DNA of 64,000 nucleotides from Carposina sasakii (Eukaryota > Arthropoda > Insecta > Lepidoptera > Carposinidae), in contig CP053167.1 of assembly GCA_014607495.2 (NCBI GenBank), positions 7,316,001 to 7,380,000 on the forward strand. Reading direction: 5' to 3'. The translations under genes and the position numbers were made by a program. A model generated the notes under the pieces. The model was not told where the DNA came from and did no database searches. It was given only the letters and a program-made list of their open reading frames with translations. Below are positions 1-10,891 of this stretch, piece after piece (the stretch's first letter is position 1; the number at the start of each line of letters is the position of its first letter).

Positions 1-260
1 CAAGTAGGTAAGTAAATAAACGCATCAAGTAAGTTTCCAGTGTATTTATTGAATTACAAAAAAGCGCAACAAAACGCAACTGTCATGCCCGCAGACGATT
101 TTCGGAAAATGGCGCGCAAATTTTTCCCGCGTTTTCCGCGAGTTCATTGACCCCCGGCTACCCCGTAGTGCCTCGCAAGAGCTCGAGTATCGACCGTTTT
201 GTGTGTCGCGTGTTGACGTACCCACTTGCCTGTTTATTCGAATTATTGCTTTCATGAACT
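1..260. other. GC-richer unique segment at window edge
   Basis: Bases about 100-240 are clearly richer in G+C and CpG than the surrounding AT-rich DNA. A donor-like GTAAGT lies at 8-13 (plus), and on the minus strand an AATAAA lies at 50-45. These could mark an exon edge or transcript end, but the open frames across it (46-255 minus) resemble nothing I recognise. Confidence 0.15.
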
Positions 261-925
261 GGATGACGGTACGTACGCGATGATAACAAAGATTAATGGA
301 TTAATGAAGTGGCGAAGATGGCATATAGCCGCCATTTTGAATTAAGCTGTTTTAGACCGATTTCGTACGAAGTATCCTGTTACTAGATTTTAATTAGACA
401 CGTAACATGCTTTGATGTTTGAAAATGAAAATCATGTTACGTGTAAAGTGAGAATCCGTGAAAAGTTTCTGTTACGTATTTTATGGACTTGTTTATCCTA
501 AAATATGCCTGTAAATAAGATGTTGGTTAGAGAACTAGGTATGAGAGTAAACCTATTAAGTTTTCATGTTGAGTTCTCCGAATTCTGGTTTCAAATGAAA
601 TGATTCATATAGATAATGACTTCATTGTATTTCCGCCTGTCAACGAGTAAAATTCCGAGTTGAATCTTGGGTCAAATGACTTTGTTGCTATCTGGGACTG
701 CTTAATTTGCAGAAAAAAATATCATGCTCTAACGATTTTTGCGTTTTGTCTTAGTTTTTGTTATTATTTTTTAGATCACAGCAAAATCTGCGCGGTGCAA
801 ATGTTGAGGTCACGAACGTCTTTTACTACTACATATTTGGTAGACAGCTTATTAAATACAGCGAATAAAATAAAATAATTAAAATAAAGGACAGATATAG
901 ACATAATTCTGTTAATAGTTTTACA
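261..925. other. No feature seen
   Basis: AT-rich unique DNA. I see no repeat end, RNA gene or convincing open frame; a 72-residue frame at 660-878 has no recognisable content. Confidence 0.5.
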
Positions 926-1020
926 ACTGGCCTCTTTATGATAAACGTTGCTATAGGATTTCCTAATGATCCTGCAGTTCTGACAGCCCCATTGACACAG
1001 CCGTATGTATTGTCACATAT
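926..1020 (-). repeat. Family D remnant, 3' part
   Basis: Contains the family D signature read in reverse (GATCCTGCAGTTCT, then ACACAGCCGTATGT). Family D is a dispersed repeat of about 230 bp found at least twelve more times in the window; this copy keeps only one end and is diverged. Confidence 0.6.
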
Positions 1021-1730
1021 TTGTATGGGCTAGGCAGGCACCAGACCACAGATAAAAAAAAAAACTAAATGGATATATCCACAAGTCGTCTCATTCGTAC
1101 ACGTGGTGGACTTTATACACCTTCCTTTTTTGTCGTAACAGCTAACTATCCTTATGCAAAATTTCATGGCCATCTGTATTTCCGTTGAACGTGATAGAGT
1201 AACAAACAGGCTCAGCTATGGGAGATATATGTATTCACAATTATTATTATTACAATATTAAAATTTTAAAATGAATACATATTTGGATCTGGTATTTAGT
1301 TACTTAATAAACAATTGAAATAAAATCTACATTCAGAAATATACTACGTAAGTGTTATGGTATGTTATTGTTTGCAAACATCACATAATATGTATTAATG
1401 TTTTCACATCTAGCTCTAAAATTTGTATTTAAAATCAAATATTATTACAAGTTGAAATTTATTTAGGGCATAAATAATTAGCCTTAAACAAGTATTTCTA
1501 TAATTTTAATAGAAAATTCGGTGTGAAGGTCTCTTGACCTGAAGAGTTCGTTTCATAAAACCAGTGCATGGTTTGTAAACTAACATTTTTGATACGAAAT
1601 TTCTCAGAAAATGCTGTCATACACATATTAACTAGCGCTATCGTTAAGCAAATATGGTGAAACGCACTCAACTAAAGATGTACAACTTTGGTTTCTTAGG
1701 CGGCACCGTCATATAGCGGCCTTATATTCT
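1021..1730. other. Mostly unique; Helitron-like internal trace
   Basis: Around 1150-1215 the words CAAAATTTCATGGCC and GATAGAGTAACAAACA resemble the interior of the CTAG-ended repeats described below. The rest to 1730 is AT-rich with nothing I can name. Confidence 0.3.
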
Positions 1731-1943
1731 TCTTCAGCCTATTGCAGTCCACTGCTGGACGTAGGCCTCCCCCAGGGCACGCCACAAGGCTACTACCACA
1801 GGGGGGTTTTGCCCATAGTCACCTCGCTGGGCAGGCGGGTTGGTGACCGCAATGTGATTTTCGGACTATGTTGTCAGTACTTAATCGCCTCGTACGATAC
1901 CCACGGGCAGGCATGGGTGGTACAAACTCTACTCTCAACGCGG
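1731..1943 (-). mobile_element. Family R retroposon, internally deleted copy
   Basis: Reading the minus strand, this ends in GTCCAGCAGTGGACTGCAAT and the GGCTGAAGAA tail, and starts in the GTGGTGCC / ATCGTACGAGGCGATTAAG region. Compared with the full copy at 34345-34604 the middle (the GGAGGTGGGCAGCAG part) is deleted. An open frame at 1809-2252 simply runs through it and is not a gene. Confidence 0.8.
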
Positions 1944-3540
1944 CTAGGCCTTGATATATGTAGTATACATATTTCGTATGTCGACACCGTAAAGATGACG
2001 TGTTTTTGCATACGTCCTGCCGCTATTCTTCTTATAACCATAGCTTTACAGTCTGAATCAAGTCTCCAACGGACACGTATGTATGTCAACGTTACACGGT
2101 ACACAAAGAAATATGTCGCAGGAAAGTATAAAAAAAAGATTATTTATAACGCATATAAAAACGTTACCGTCGACTTGACGTTCACGTCCGCCGGTTCCCC
2201 ACAAGATAACATGAATTATTATCATTACACTCACGTTCCTAACCTAACTTAAAAATATTAAAAAAAAACTCATATTACACGAGTTTATTCGACCCGACAC
2301 AATCGGGCAACCTCATCGCAGCTAACACGAAAACGTAATGGCTTTAATATCACATCTTTATAACCTATGATAAACATCGGGTATTTAATATGAGACATTT
2401 ATAAAGATAAACAATTGGAACGGCCGTAAATGAGCGATCTCTGTTATTGTAACTTATATGTCGAGTTTACGGCACGAAGGAACAAAAGGCGTTTACGTAC
2501 TAAATAAACGGAAAATTGTTGAGAAATTATGACTTATCTATCATATCTATCATACAAGCCCTCCTAGCATGACCACGCATCGTGGATATCGGTATCGTAC
2601 GATATCGTATCGTCTCTATACAAAATACAACATGGCGGCTATATTTATTGAATTTTGACAGGCTAAATGTCGATAAATCGGTTTATCATATCGTGTTTCG
2701 CAGGTTCGCATGCTACTAGAGCAGGTTTTACCCATGATTTTGCTACCAGATACTAACTTATGTGTATCATAATATAATATTTCCAAATTAAAAACAACCC
2801 TAACATGTAATGTCGATTGAAATCGATTGAGATTTTGTTAAAAATGTCATAATAAAATATATTTAATCGACAGACTGTCATAATCCTACTAAATATTATT
2901 GTAAAATAATGTGATTTTTTACCCAGAAACTGCCGAACAGATTTTAACGATAGGTTTTACGTTTAGAGACAAAGTATTAAAGGAGTGTTACAGTAGTACC
3001 TATCTAGCGTGGAGATTGTCTTCCGTTTTCCGCATTGAAACTACGCCAATGTCATTGCCGTTCTCTTCGCAAGGTTACAGATAGAGCGTAAAAGTTACTT
3101 ATTTTCCAAATGTCTAATTAATCTATTTCAAGGTGCCATAATTTAAATTTTATTACTCCCATAAAGCTATAATTTTGCAGAGTTATAGGAAGTTGTTCCT
3201 TTTATTATTTTATGAATAGCAGGGAATCCATTTTTTCTTGATATAGGTATGTTTTTTAAGGTAGAACTGATGTTGGAAGGTAAAACTTAACTTACAAGCC
3301 TCTTATTTTTTGGCTATGTAAAAAAATACAGATAGATAGGTATATTATGTGGCATTTTAATAATTGTGCAGCGAAAACATAATAACTAAACTTAAATAAA
3401 TAAATGAAAATATTAATGTAAAATTCATAAAAATATAAGATATTTTTTAAGAACTTGTCACAATTTTTCTGGCCTCCGACGTGACAGCCTCTCGCTACTA
3501 TGTGCCCAGCACCCACTTGGTCAGATTTTCTTTAAAACGT
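1944..3540. other. No feature seen
   Basis: AT-rich. A cluster of TATCG-type words lies at 2585-2615 and the stretch near 2910-2975 (CCGAACAGATTTTAACGATAGG) looks like degraded Helitron-type interior. No gene is supported. Confidence 0.4.
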
Positions 3541-3850
3541 TTTTTGTCAATGTCAATCGAAAATGTGTCGTGACGCGCTGGCAGGTGGAGTCAATTCGTT
3601 TCGCACCCGCGCTAGTGACTCACGTTTTTTCATCTGTGACGCAGTTTTTCCTGTCGCCCGCAGAGTGTGGCCATGACATTTGGTTGTCTGACCGATTGTA
3701 CGGCCTTCACGAGCGGTCGTCAACACGGCGCGTGAGTCGGTACGTTACCTTACGATCGTGGTCTCACTGGTTACTTGCGTCTCTGTCGCTCACGTACACA
3801 TTGGTACTTCAAAGAATATATAAGTATTTTTATGGCTATCAAAAATAGTG
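3541..3850. other. GC-rich CpG-bearing unique segment
   Basis: Bases about 3565-3790 are strikingly richer in GC and CpG than the flanks and match no other part of the window. An open frame of 92 codons (3570-3848, plus) spans it but begins at GTG and has no motif I recognise. It could be an exon, a promoter or a single-copy mobile element; the sequence alone does not decide. Confidence 0.2.
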
Positions 3851-5979
3851 AGGCCAGTAGTCTGTGCACGCTTCGTGTGTAAGATTAAACTATTTTTGTT
3901 CTGCTTTTTGTAATTTCGAGAGAACAATAAGATGGTCGTTAGATTATGTTAACGCTGAGCGTGAGTTTTTAAGTTCAACTCCCGATAGACATACATTTGT
4001 ATAAACATTGCTGTTAATGACATGAACATAAATATTAATGATTATGTTTATCAGCTGTCTGGTATATGCCCAAATTGGGGCCATTTTCTTTGTGTGAATC
4101 TTCTTCGCATTATTATACATATAGTCTTGTCAGTTACTGCAGTGGTATGCAGACACGCAGACAGGAAATGTTCAAAGGAAATATATTTCGAGATCTTAGA
4201 TCGATAAATGGCCCCTTGCCTACGTGAATGAATTAATGTGGTCATATTTTTAATGTAATAACGCAAGTGTCTGACATTGAATTTAATAACGGATAGACTT
4301 AAAGCGTTGACCCCGTAAAGGCACGCCTGACGGTTTTACACTTAACCAGCTGGGTTAAAAATACGATAAGAAATATCGTTAACTGTCTGCTAATTAATTT
4401 GTATACTAATTGTACCTAGATATAATTTCCATCTACAGTAGAACCCACCCAACGACTATTTCACCTTTGTTCCGAAATGCATCCATCTGTCTTGTGCATT
4501 TTTCAAACAACAGTGAGAGAATTTAAAAATTGCCTATACAATTAGCTGGCTTTTGACATTTATGGAAATTCGGTATTAAATCCGCACAGTAAATATAATT
4601 TTCCTCTTACTACGTATATCCATACTATATCCATAGATAAACAACATACTAATAACGCTTTGTAGGACACAAAGGAATCTACACTTACGGAACTAAACAA
4701 GGAAACGATTATAAACGCACTAGTACTTATATAGTCTTGGTCTTAAGTAACTATAAAGTAGAAGGCGATAAGTGAAGGTTTGCAGGATTACGAAATTCGC
4801 ATTCGCATTACCCTACCCTCTCCACTCAGTCAGTTCTAGGACAAAATTGCTTACGAAACGATATAGTAGACACGACGGTAACAGAATTTTGTTAAGCGCA
4901 TTTGAATCGTACCAACCGACATATTAGAGAATCATATTGTTTTTATATAGATACATGCATAGGTATAATGTGCTAGTACATGTATAGAAATTTAAAAAAA
5001 CTTTGTTTGCTAGTTACTGGCCGAAACACAAGACCAGTGAAGAATATAAATAGTATCAGATAAACGTAGACAATTTTCGCACCGGGAAAATGTAAAATTA
5101 AAAGAAATTTATCGTTTAGTTAGAATTTGGTACGTAGCAATCCGGATGTATTCCAAAACAACTTGGGCATTTGAAAATAAACGACCTTGTTCCAATATCA
5201 ACCTACATACATACAGTCCTTTGTCTTAAATGCATTTCAAATTTACCTACCTGTTATATTATACCTACAGTACTACAAACAAATTTCAGCCATTGCAATG
5301 ACCTTATTTTTTAAATTATTGTAATGCATTGACCTTACGAAGAGCCGGTTTAACGATTACCATACATATTGATTATGTTACGTAGGACGAAATCATAGGT
5401 CTGTCTGCGATTATCTGACAGCTGCAATAAGTCGTCCTATATGTAAGTAGATACACAAAGGAAGAGGTTGATGCGACGAGAGATAAAAACAAAAATTAAA
5501 CAATTGAGCCATTGATTGATTGATATGCCAAGCGATAAATTAGAGTAAAAAATTAGAGAATCTGGAATTAACGTATTCATTTTCATTGAATATTTTATTA
5601 TTGTTTACGAATACATGGAAATACCTACCCAAGTATTAAGAAAAAAGTCACACGACGAATAAAACTTGCGCTGTCTACTATTAAATAGTTATAGGTTCCG
5701 ATGCCGGTATTTGTAACGAACATAGTCATTATATTATATGTATATAGATTTAACCAAGCCCCAGTCACAAAGGACCAGTGACTAATTTGACTCGCAATGA
5801 CTCACAGCCAGTACTAAAACAGTACCACGCCGGCCGACGCCTGAGAACAAACTTGCGTGGCGTCACGGTTCTTAAACAAAGAAAAAAAGGGGATGTAACT
5901 ACACGGCCAATGACTATACTAGAACTCTGAGAATCCGATCGCTGGCCACCCTATGTTGACCTTCCTGTATGCGCGGAAC
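3851..5979. other. No feature seen
   Basis: Unique AT-rich DNA. Short overlapping frames at 4022-4266 on both strands are typical of chance. GC rises again at 5810-5960, ahead of the candidate promoter. Confidence 0.4.
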
Positions 5980-6121
5980 AGGTTTTAAAAGCCTACAGAT
6001 CCCGAGCGCACAGGTCTAGATAGATTGGCTTGATCGTTACGGATCAAAAGGGGAAGGTGTGTTGAAAAAGTGAAGCGAACGCAAGTGATCACTACCATTC
6101 CCATGTCAAGAGTGTTTGTTG
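5980..6121 (+). promoter_or_regulatory. Candidate promoter and first exon
   Basis: A TATA-like TTTTAAAAG at about 5981-5990 is followed some 30 bp later by CGCACAGGTC, a possible start site. An untranslated-like stretch follows, then ATG at 6103 with the start MSRVFV and a donor-like G|GTAATT at 6121/6122. The GC content of 5810-6060 stands out from its surroundings. No downstream exon can be joined to it, so the call rests only on spacing and composition. Confidence 0.22.
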
Positions 6122-7419
6122 GTAATTACGCACAATAATATTATAAAAACATCGGCATTTACTAACTAGGAACAAAAAAATACAACCGCTCTCATTCTGA
6201 ATTGGATTGGAAAGAGCAAGATAGATTCATATTTATCTATAGATTCATATAATCTCAAGACAGAAATCACCCTAACATGTGTATAATGTGACCATGGTAA
6301 CAAGAATGTAACTGTCAAACGACCGGTAATTGAATGATTGTTCCTAATTAAAGGAATCCAGCCAGACGTTTGGAACAAAGGCTGAAATGTCCGTTTCACT
6401 GCAACATTAATTTTGAATGTTTTGAACAGGGAAGGAAATTAACTAAATAAAAAATAAGACAAAGGAAAGTAAATGGTAGGTAGCTCAGTAAAAAAATTGT
6501 GCGTAAAAGGACTAAGTTAGTAATTTAAGACTACCTAGCTACGTGTGGGTATTGTGTAGGTATGTATTGTGTAAGGTCAAGTCCAGGGATTTAAAATATA
6601 TATAACCGTACAAGGTAGTTATGAAAGTAGGTATGCGGGGTAGGAACTAGAAACAAAAAACCTATCCTACCCAAACTACCTAGTTACCTACAGACCTTAG
6701 AATAAGTAGGGTCCTACAGACGTAGGTACTGCTAATACTTTTGCTTTAGTGGTAACATACTGTACTGTATGACCAGCCTATTAGACGTCATATATGTATT
6801 AGAATTTAGAACATTAACTAGATGGTAGGTAAGTACTAAGTATGTAGGTATGATTAGGTATAGATATTTTGATGTTTATAAGCTCATTCATTACTATGTA
6901 CAGACTATAAATAAAACGCTGTTGTTCAACAGGGACTGTCAAAATTGTATGAACGAATGGCACAGAAGTCAATGACCTAATAGAATATAAAGTACAAATT
7001 ATAAAAAAAAATGGCGGTACGCAGATAAATAGGTAGGTATTCCGAAAAGATTTTCAAGGTAATCAGTACGTACTTTAGTAATGAGTAAGCCAGCTTAGGT
7101 AGGTAGACATTCCTACTTCTGTACATACTTATACCTACCTAATTAGGTACCCACCTACCTTTGAAAGCTTGCTGTCGGTATGTCTCATATCAAGGTTAAA
7201 AACTATTACACACTAATTTATTGAACGTTTTTGTGCTAGCACACTAATAAAATTCCCTAGATCAGGGTAGGTAGATTACCTTAAAATTTGGGTAGGTTAG
7301 TAGGTTTGGAATATTTTTTATTATTTTACCTAACGACCTACTACTTTTAAAGTAGTATTTACGTAAAACAGTGCTTAAATGTTATCAACCATTTCGAATA
7401 GCATGTAGACATAAAAACA
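6122..7419. repeat. Diffuse TACCTACC-type simple sequence, otherwise unique
   Basis: Between about 6530 and 7340 the words GGTAGGTA and TACCTACC recur on both strands, as in a heavily degraded tetranucleotide repeat. No transposon end or gene is visible. A 77-codon minus frame at 6166-6399 has no recognisable content. Confidence 0.35.
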
Positions 7420-7792
7420 ATGGCCCAAGAAGTTAAAAGTGTTAAAACGTGTCCATTCGGCCCAAAAACACTAGATTCCACATAATAACGTGCCTAACTC
7501 CAAAAAGAACTTATCAAACAAAAGAATATTGCATAAAAAGACTGACATAGAAATGGTTACGCAGCCGAGATCAGATTGCATAAGTAACGACCTAACGTGC
7601 ATAGAAATTAGCAATAGCAGAGCAGAGCCATGCCTGAGTATTGAGTGCGTTGACCTCAAAACGACTAATCGTCGGGAGACGCAATTCTATTCCGTAAATT
7701 GTCATATACCTACATCACATTTCTTCTACCTTTTCTATCTACCTACACACGATTTTTGTTTAAAACACCTACACAGCTTAATGAATAACTAG
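7420..7792 (+). CDS. Unassigned open frames, weak coding candidate
   Basis: Two frames lie here. ATG at 7420 opens a 22-codon peptide starting MAQEVKSVK and stops at 7486. A second frame runs 7490-7792 (100 codons, GTG at its start) and contains MVTQPRSDCISNDL from about residue 22. Residue use in the second frame is mixed and polar, unlike the hydrophobic or lysine/tyrosine-rich chance frames elsewhere, and the stretch is free of repeats. I recognise no domain. It could be an exon read partly out of phase or simply chance; the tail after residue 75 becomes low-complexity aromatic, which argues for chance or intron. Confidence 0.15.
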
Positions 7793-7811
7793 TATATTAC
7801 ACAGCACTTAC

Positions 7812-8200
7812 CTTAGTTCAGTTGGTATCTCGACAGTTCACCTTCAACTAAACCTCCGAATGAAAGTTTATCTGAAAATAGAAACGTTTTGTTAATGGAT
7901 GTGGTACCCCAACTGAACTACCCGTATAATAAAATTAAAACGCGGGGGAACACTGAACACATGTGTCGGTATTATTCACAGGATGTGAAGTAAACATCGA
8001 GTAACGAACTAGATTGGGAAACAACTAACCATTTAAGTTTATTTCAAGCACAGAACACAGTTTTAGTTCACTACGCACATGTATGTTTTATACGCACAGA
8101 AGTACATAGGTGGCACAACAAAACAAGTTTATTTTTTCGATCGAATCACAACGGACGGCGAGCGCCCATCCGCTTCGACGGTTGGTGCTAGACTGAGGCG
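7812..8200 (-). promoter_or_regulatory. Candidate minus-strand 5' untranslated exon and promoter
   Basis: On the minus strand an arthropod-type initiator TCAGT sits at 8196-8192 inside a GC- and CpG-rich peak (8150-8330, including a GGCGGCGGCGGCG run). Downstream the minus strand reads AACTAAAACTGTGTTCTGTG, typical of insect 5' leaders, and it reaches a consensus donor AAG|GTAAGTG with the last exon base at 7812. No repeat overlaps it. The next exon would lie left of 7800 and is not identified. Confidence 0.3.
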
Positions 8201-8460
8201 GCGGCGGCGATGAGTGAGTGAACGGAACGAGTGTGTCGCCCTCTGCGGCTGTATGTGTGTGACCGCAGCCCGGTTGCAGCGGTGTGGGTGCGTGCGTGAG
8301 CCCGCCCCGACGATATTTCGACAGACGCATAAAAAAGTCTTGTCTGCCTCAGTTCTCGGTGCATCCAACCGATATTGGGCGACAAATCATGGCCAAGGTT
8401 GGGTAAGGTTAGGATCAAATTTGTTGCCCTAGTAGGAACGCGTAAATTGTTCTATGCGTA
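8201..8460. promoter_or_regulatory. GC-rich spacer between divergent candidate starts
   Basis: The GC peak continues to about 8330. Four overlapping frames on both strands (8088-8432) are by-products of the base composition. A plus-strand donor-like GG|GTAAGG occurs at about 8402. The segment sits between the minus-strand candidate leader and the plus-strand THAP-like exon, so a shared divergent promoter is possible. Confidence 0.22.
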
Positions 8461-8487
8461 GGCATGAACGTATAAAAAACAACGGAC

Positions 8488-8514
8488 CATGGAGGTAATA
8501 AAATTACCTCCATG
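8488..8514. repeat. Perfect 12-bp hairpin
   Basis: CATGGAGGTAAT (8488-8499) pairs exactly with ATTACCTCCATG (8503-8514) around a three-base AAA loop, 170 bp upstream of the THAP-like exon. It could be a palindromic binding site or a footprint; nothing distinguishes these. Confidence 0.6.
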
Positions 8515-8685
8515 CTACGGACCGTGTTTTGTCATAGCACCTAGTGAAGCTCATAGTAAGCTCGGTGACCTATCTTAACACGATATCACCCAAACATACA
8601 ACCATAGTAAGCTCGGCGTCGACCATTACGCTGCTAGCTTTGGCTAAATACGCACGTAACGATTTGTAACTACAAATATTGAACT

Positions 8686-8762
8686 ATGCCAACCTGTGTA
8701 GTGAAATGTTGTTTCCGAAGCACTTTACGTGATAAGGAGAAGCAAGGAATCACTTTTCACGG
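8686..8762 (+). pseudogene. THAP-type zinc-finger first exon (partial, probably broken)
   Basis: ATG at 8686 opens MPTCVVKCCFRSTL and runs to GITFH before a donor-like GG|GTAATT at 8762/8763. This matches the start of THAP domains: initiating Met-Pro, Cys-x(2-4)-Cys, then the F-H that precedes F-P-K. The polypyrimidine tract and TTTAG at 8841-8854 are followed by FIPKERQREL, which resembles the next THAP segment, but the phase is off by one base from the first exon and the frame stops after about 18 codons. The Trp and the second Cys/His pair of the C2CH site are not visible. THAP domains occur in P-element transposases and in host DNA-binding proteins; I cannot tell which. Identification from the motif is moderate; function is very doubtful. 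Confidence 0.4.
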
Positions 8763-8840
8763 GTAATTATAGTTTTAAACACTTTATTTTGATTATTTTC
8801 TAACTTAATTTTTGTAAACAAACTTTGACAGATATATGTT

Positions 8841-9740
8841 TTTTTTTTTGTTTAGTTTATCCCGAAGGAAAGGCAAAGGGAACTAAGCCCATACAGCCAT
8901 TGTCTTTAGTAAATGATTTCTGAATTTATGATGGATGATAATGATGATGATGAATGGAAACGTCGGGAAAATCCTCAAGAACAAGTGTAAAGTTCGTCAA
9001 AATGAAAAATGATTGCAGAAATAACTTACATGGGCCCATGAAGAGATCGTATTCCGGCTAAAGTTTTACTCAGCTTACCTGCGTATAAAACCATGCACAC
9101 GCACTAGATTCACATCACAAGTAACCAAAATATAACTCATCTACCAGAAAACATCACTTTACGGACACATACAAGCCATTTACAATTAATTTTTCATTTT
9201 CACAAGAAAATTACACCTGCTCCCTTCCAGCTTTTCCCGCCGAATCCAGATATATGTATATTTTTTTATGACCATAGATACAGAATCCTTTTTTTTTTTG
9301 TTTAGTTTATCCCGAAGGAAAGGCAAGGGGAACTAAGCCCATACAGCCATTGTCTTTAGTAAATGATTTCTGAATTTATGATGGATGATAATGATGATGA
9401 TGAATGGAAACGTCGGGAAAATCCTCAAGAACAAGTGTAAAGTTAGTCAAAATAAAAAATTATTGCAGAAACAACTTACATGCGCCCATGAAGAGATCGT
9501 AATCCGGCTAAAGTTTTACTCGGCTTACCTGCGTATAAAACCATGCACACGCACTAGATTCACATCACAAGTAATCAAAATATAACTTATCTACCAGAAA
9601 ACATCACTTTACGGACACATGCAAGCCATTTACAAATAATTTTTGATTTTCACAAGAAAATTACACCTGCTCCCTTCCAGCTTTTCCCGCCGAATCCAGA
9701 TATATGTATATTTTTTTATGACCATAGATACAGAATCCTT
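8841..9740 (+). repeat. 450-bp tandem duplication carrying a THAP-like second exon
   Basis: Unit 1 is 8841-9290 and unit 2 is 9291-9740, exactly 450 bp each with no indels and roughly fourteen substitutions (about 97% identity). Each begins with a T-run and TTTAG acceptor followed by TTTATCCCGAAGGAAAGGCA, and each ends with ACCATAGATACAGAATCCTT. Both contain stops in all frames soon after the THAP-like words, so neither is an intact exon. The 66-codon frame in unit 2 (9385-9585) is destroyed in unit 1. Confidence 0.9.
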
Positions 9741-10014
9741 CCGTCAACAAATATAGGGTTACTAACTCCCGATTTTTTTTTCCCAGACTGTTTCAAAAAC
9801 GAAACTAACATTTTGTTTTGTATTATTATAATTATTTAAAATAGATAAACTAAGGTATTTTTTAGTTTTACCAACTCGTAAAAACAAATGTCCCCAAAAT
9901 AATTTTGTATTTAGATTCCCAAAAGAGAACGAATAGCGTAAAGACTGGATTCAGATTATAAATTTTTTTCCATATATTTTCTATATACAGAAATCGATCC
10001 GTTAGAATTTTTAC

Positions 10015-10240
10015 CCGACTGCGCGATGCAAAGGAGTGGTATTGTGTTTAACAGCCTATGTATATATGTATGTATGTTCCTTTGAAGCACTACGCAGACC
10101 AAACGCCTCGGCCGATTTTTATGATTTATACGTCAATCGATTCCTCTTAGTCCGGCGAGTGTCACTAAAGACATGACGTTAGTGAAAATCCAATATGGCG
10201 ACTACTGGACGCCATTTTGTGAAATAGGTATTTAAAAATC
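10015..10240 (+). repeat. Degenerate GCGATGCAAAGGAG-type dispersed repeat
   Basis: GCGCGATGCAAAGGAGTGG followed by the TGTATATATGTATGTATGTT tract and CTTTGAAGCACTACG matches a word order I know from lepidopteran interspersed repeats. Only one copy is in the window, so its ends are not defined here. Confidence 0.4.
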
Positions 10241-10420
10241 ATTTTTAGGTTTCTCTCAACATTTTTCGGTTCGACCAACCGTTTAGGATCTATACCGATT
10301 GAAAGTTGCGTAACAAATAAGTTTTTAGACAGCAGCAAGACGAAAATTTCTTGCTGCCGATCATATTGAGCATGTTTCTTGAAGCATACCTATTAGTAGC
10401 TAGGTACTCATAACAAAAAA

Positions 10421-10891
10421 GTATAAAATAAAAAAACATAATTTAAGAAATCCAAAAACCCAACTGCTTAAAAAAGAACCAAATAATGTACATAATATAA
10501 AAACTGTAAAAAAAAACAAGCACTTAGATGTCCGGTGGTCTAGAATTCTATAATATTATTATGGAAGTAATACTATTGAAGAACATAAAATATTTTCTAA
10601 TGATCGTAACATAACAACTGAACAGTCGGAATCCATTTTCCGACAGCCAAGCTAATAATATTTCAATGGATCCTGGCTGTTCGGTTGTTATGTTACGATC
10701 ATTAGAACATATTTTATGTTCTTCAATAGTATTACTTCCATAATAATATTATAGAATTCTAGACCACCGGACATCTAAGTGCTTGTTTTTTTTCCTCTTC
10801 AGTTTTTTTATTATGTACATTATTTGGTTCTTTTTGAAGCAGTCGGGTTTTTGGATTTCTTAAATTATATTATATCTATAGATTTTTATAC
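10421..10891. mobile_element. Foldback element with arms over 200 bp
   Basis: The left arm (about 10421-10640) is the reverse complement of the right arm (about 10670-10891) with few mismatches and some small indels; shared words include TTTAAGAAATCCAAAAACCC, AAGCACTTAGATGTCCGG and ATAGTATTACTTCC. The unpaired centre is about 40 bp. No protein is encoded and no clean target duplication is seen, so the class is undetermined. Confidence 0.85.

Noticed and set aside
1809..2252. 147-codon open frame as a gene
   Set aside because: Its first part is antisense family R and the remainder has no recognisable composition.
6530..7340. Telomeric or regulatory array of TACCTACC words
   Set aside because: The words are scattered on both strands without period; degraded simple sequence is enough to explain them.
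8088..8432. Four overlapping frames in the GC-rich island
   Set aside because: They overlap in several frames on both strands, as expected from low stop density in GC-rich DNA; none has a known motif.
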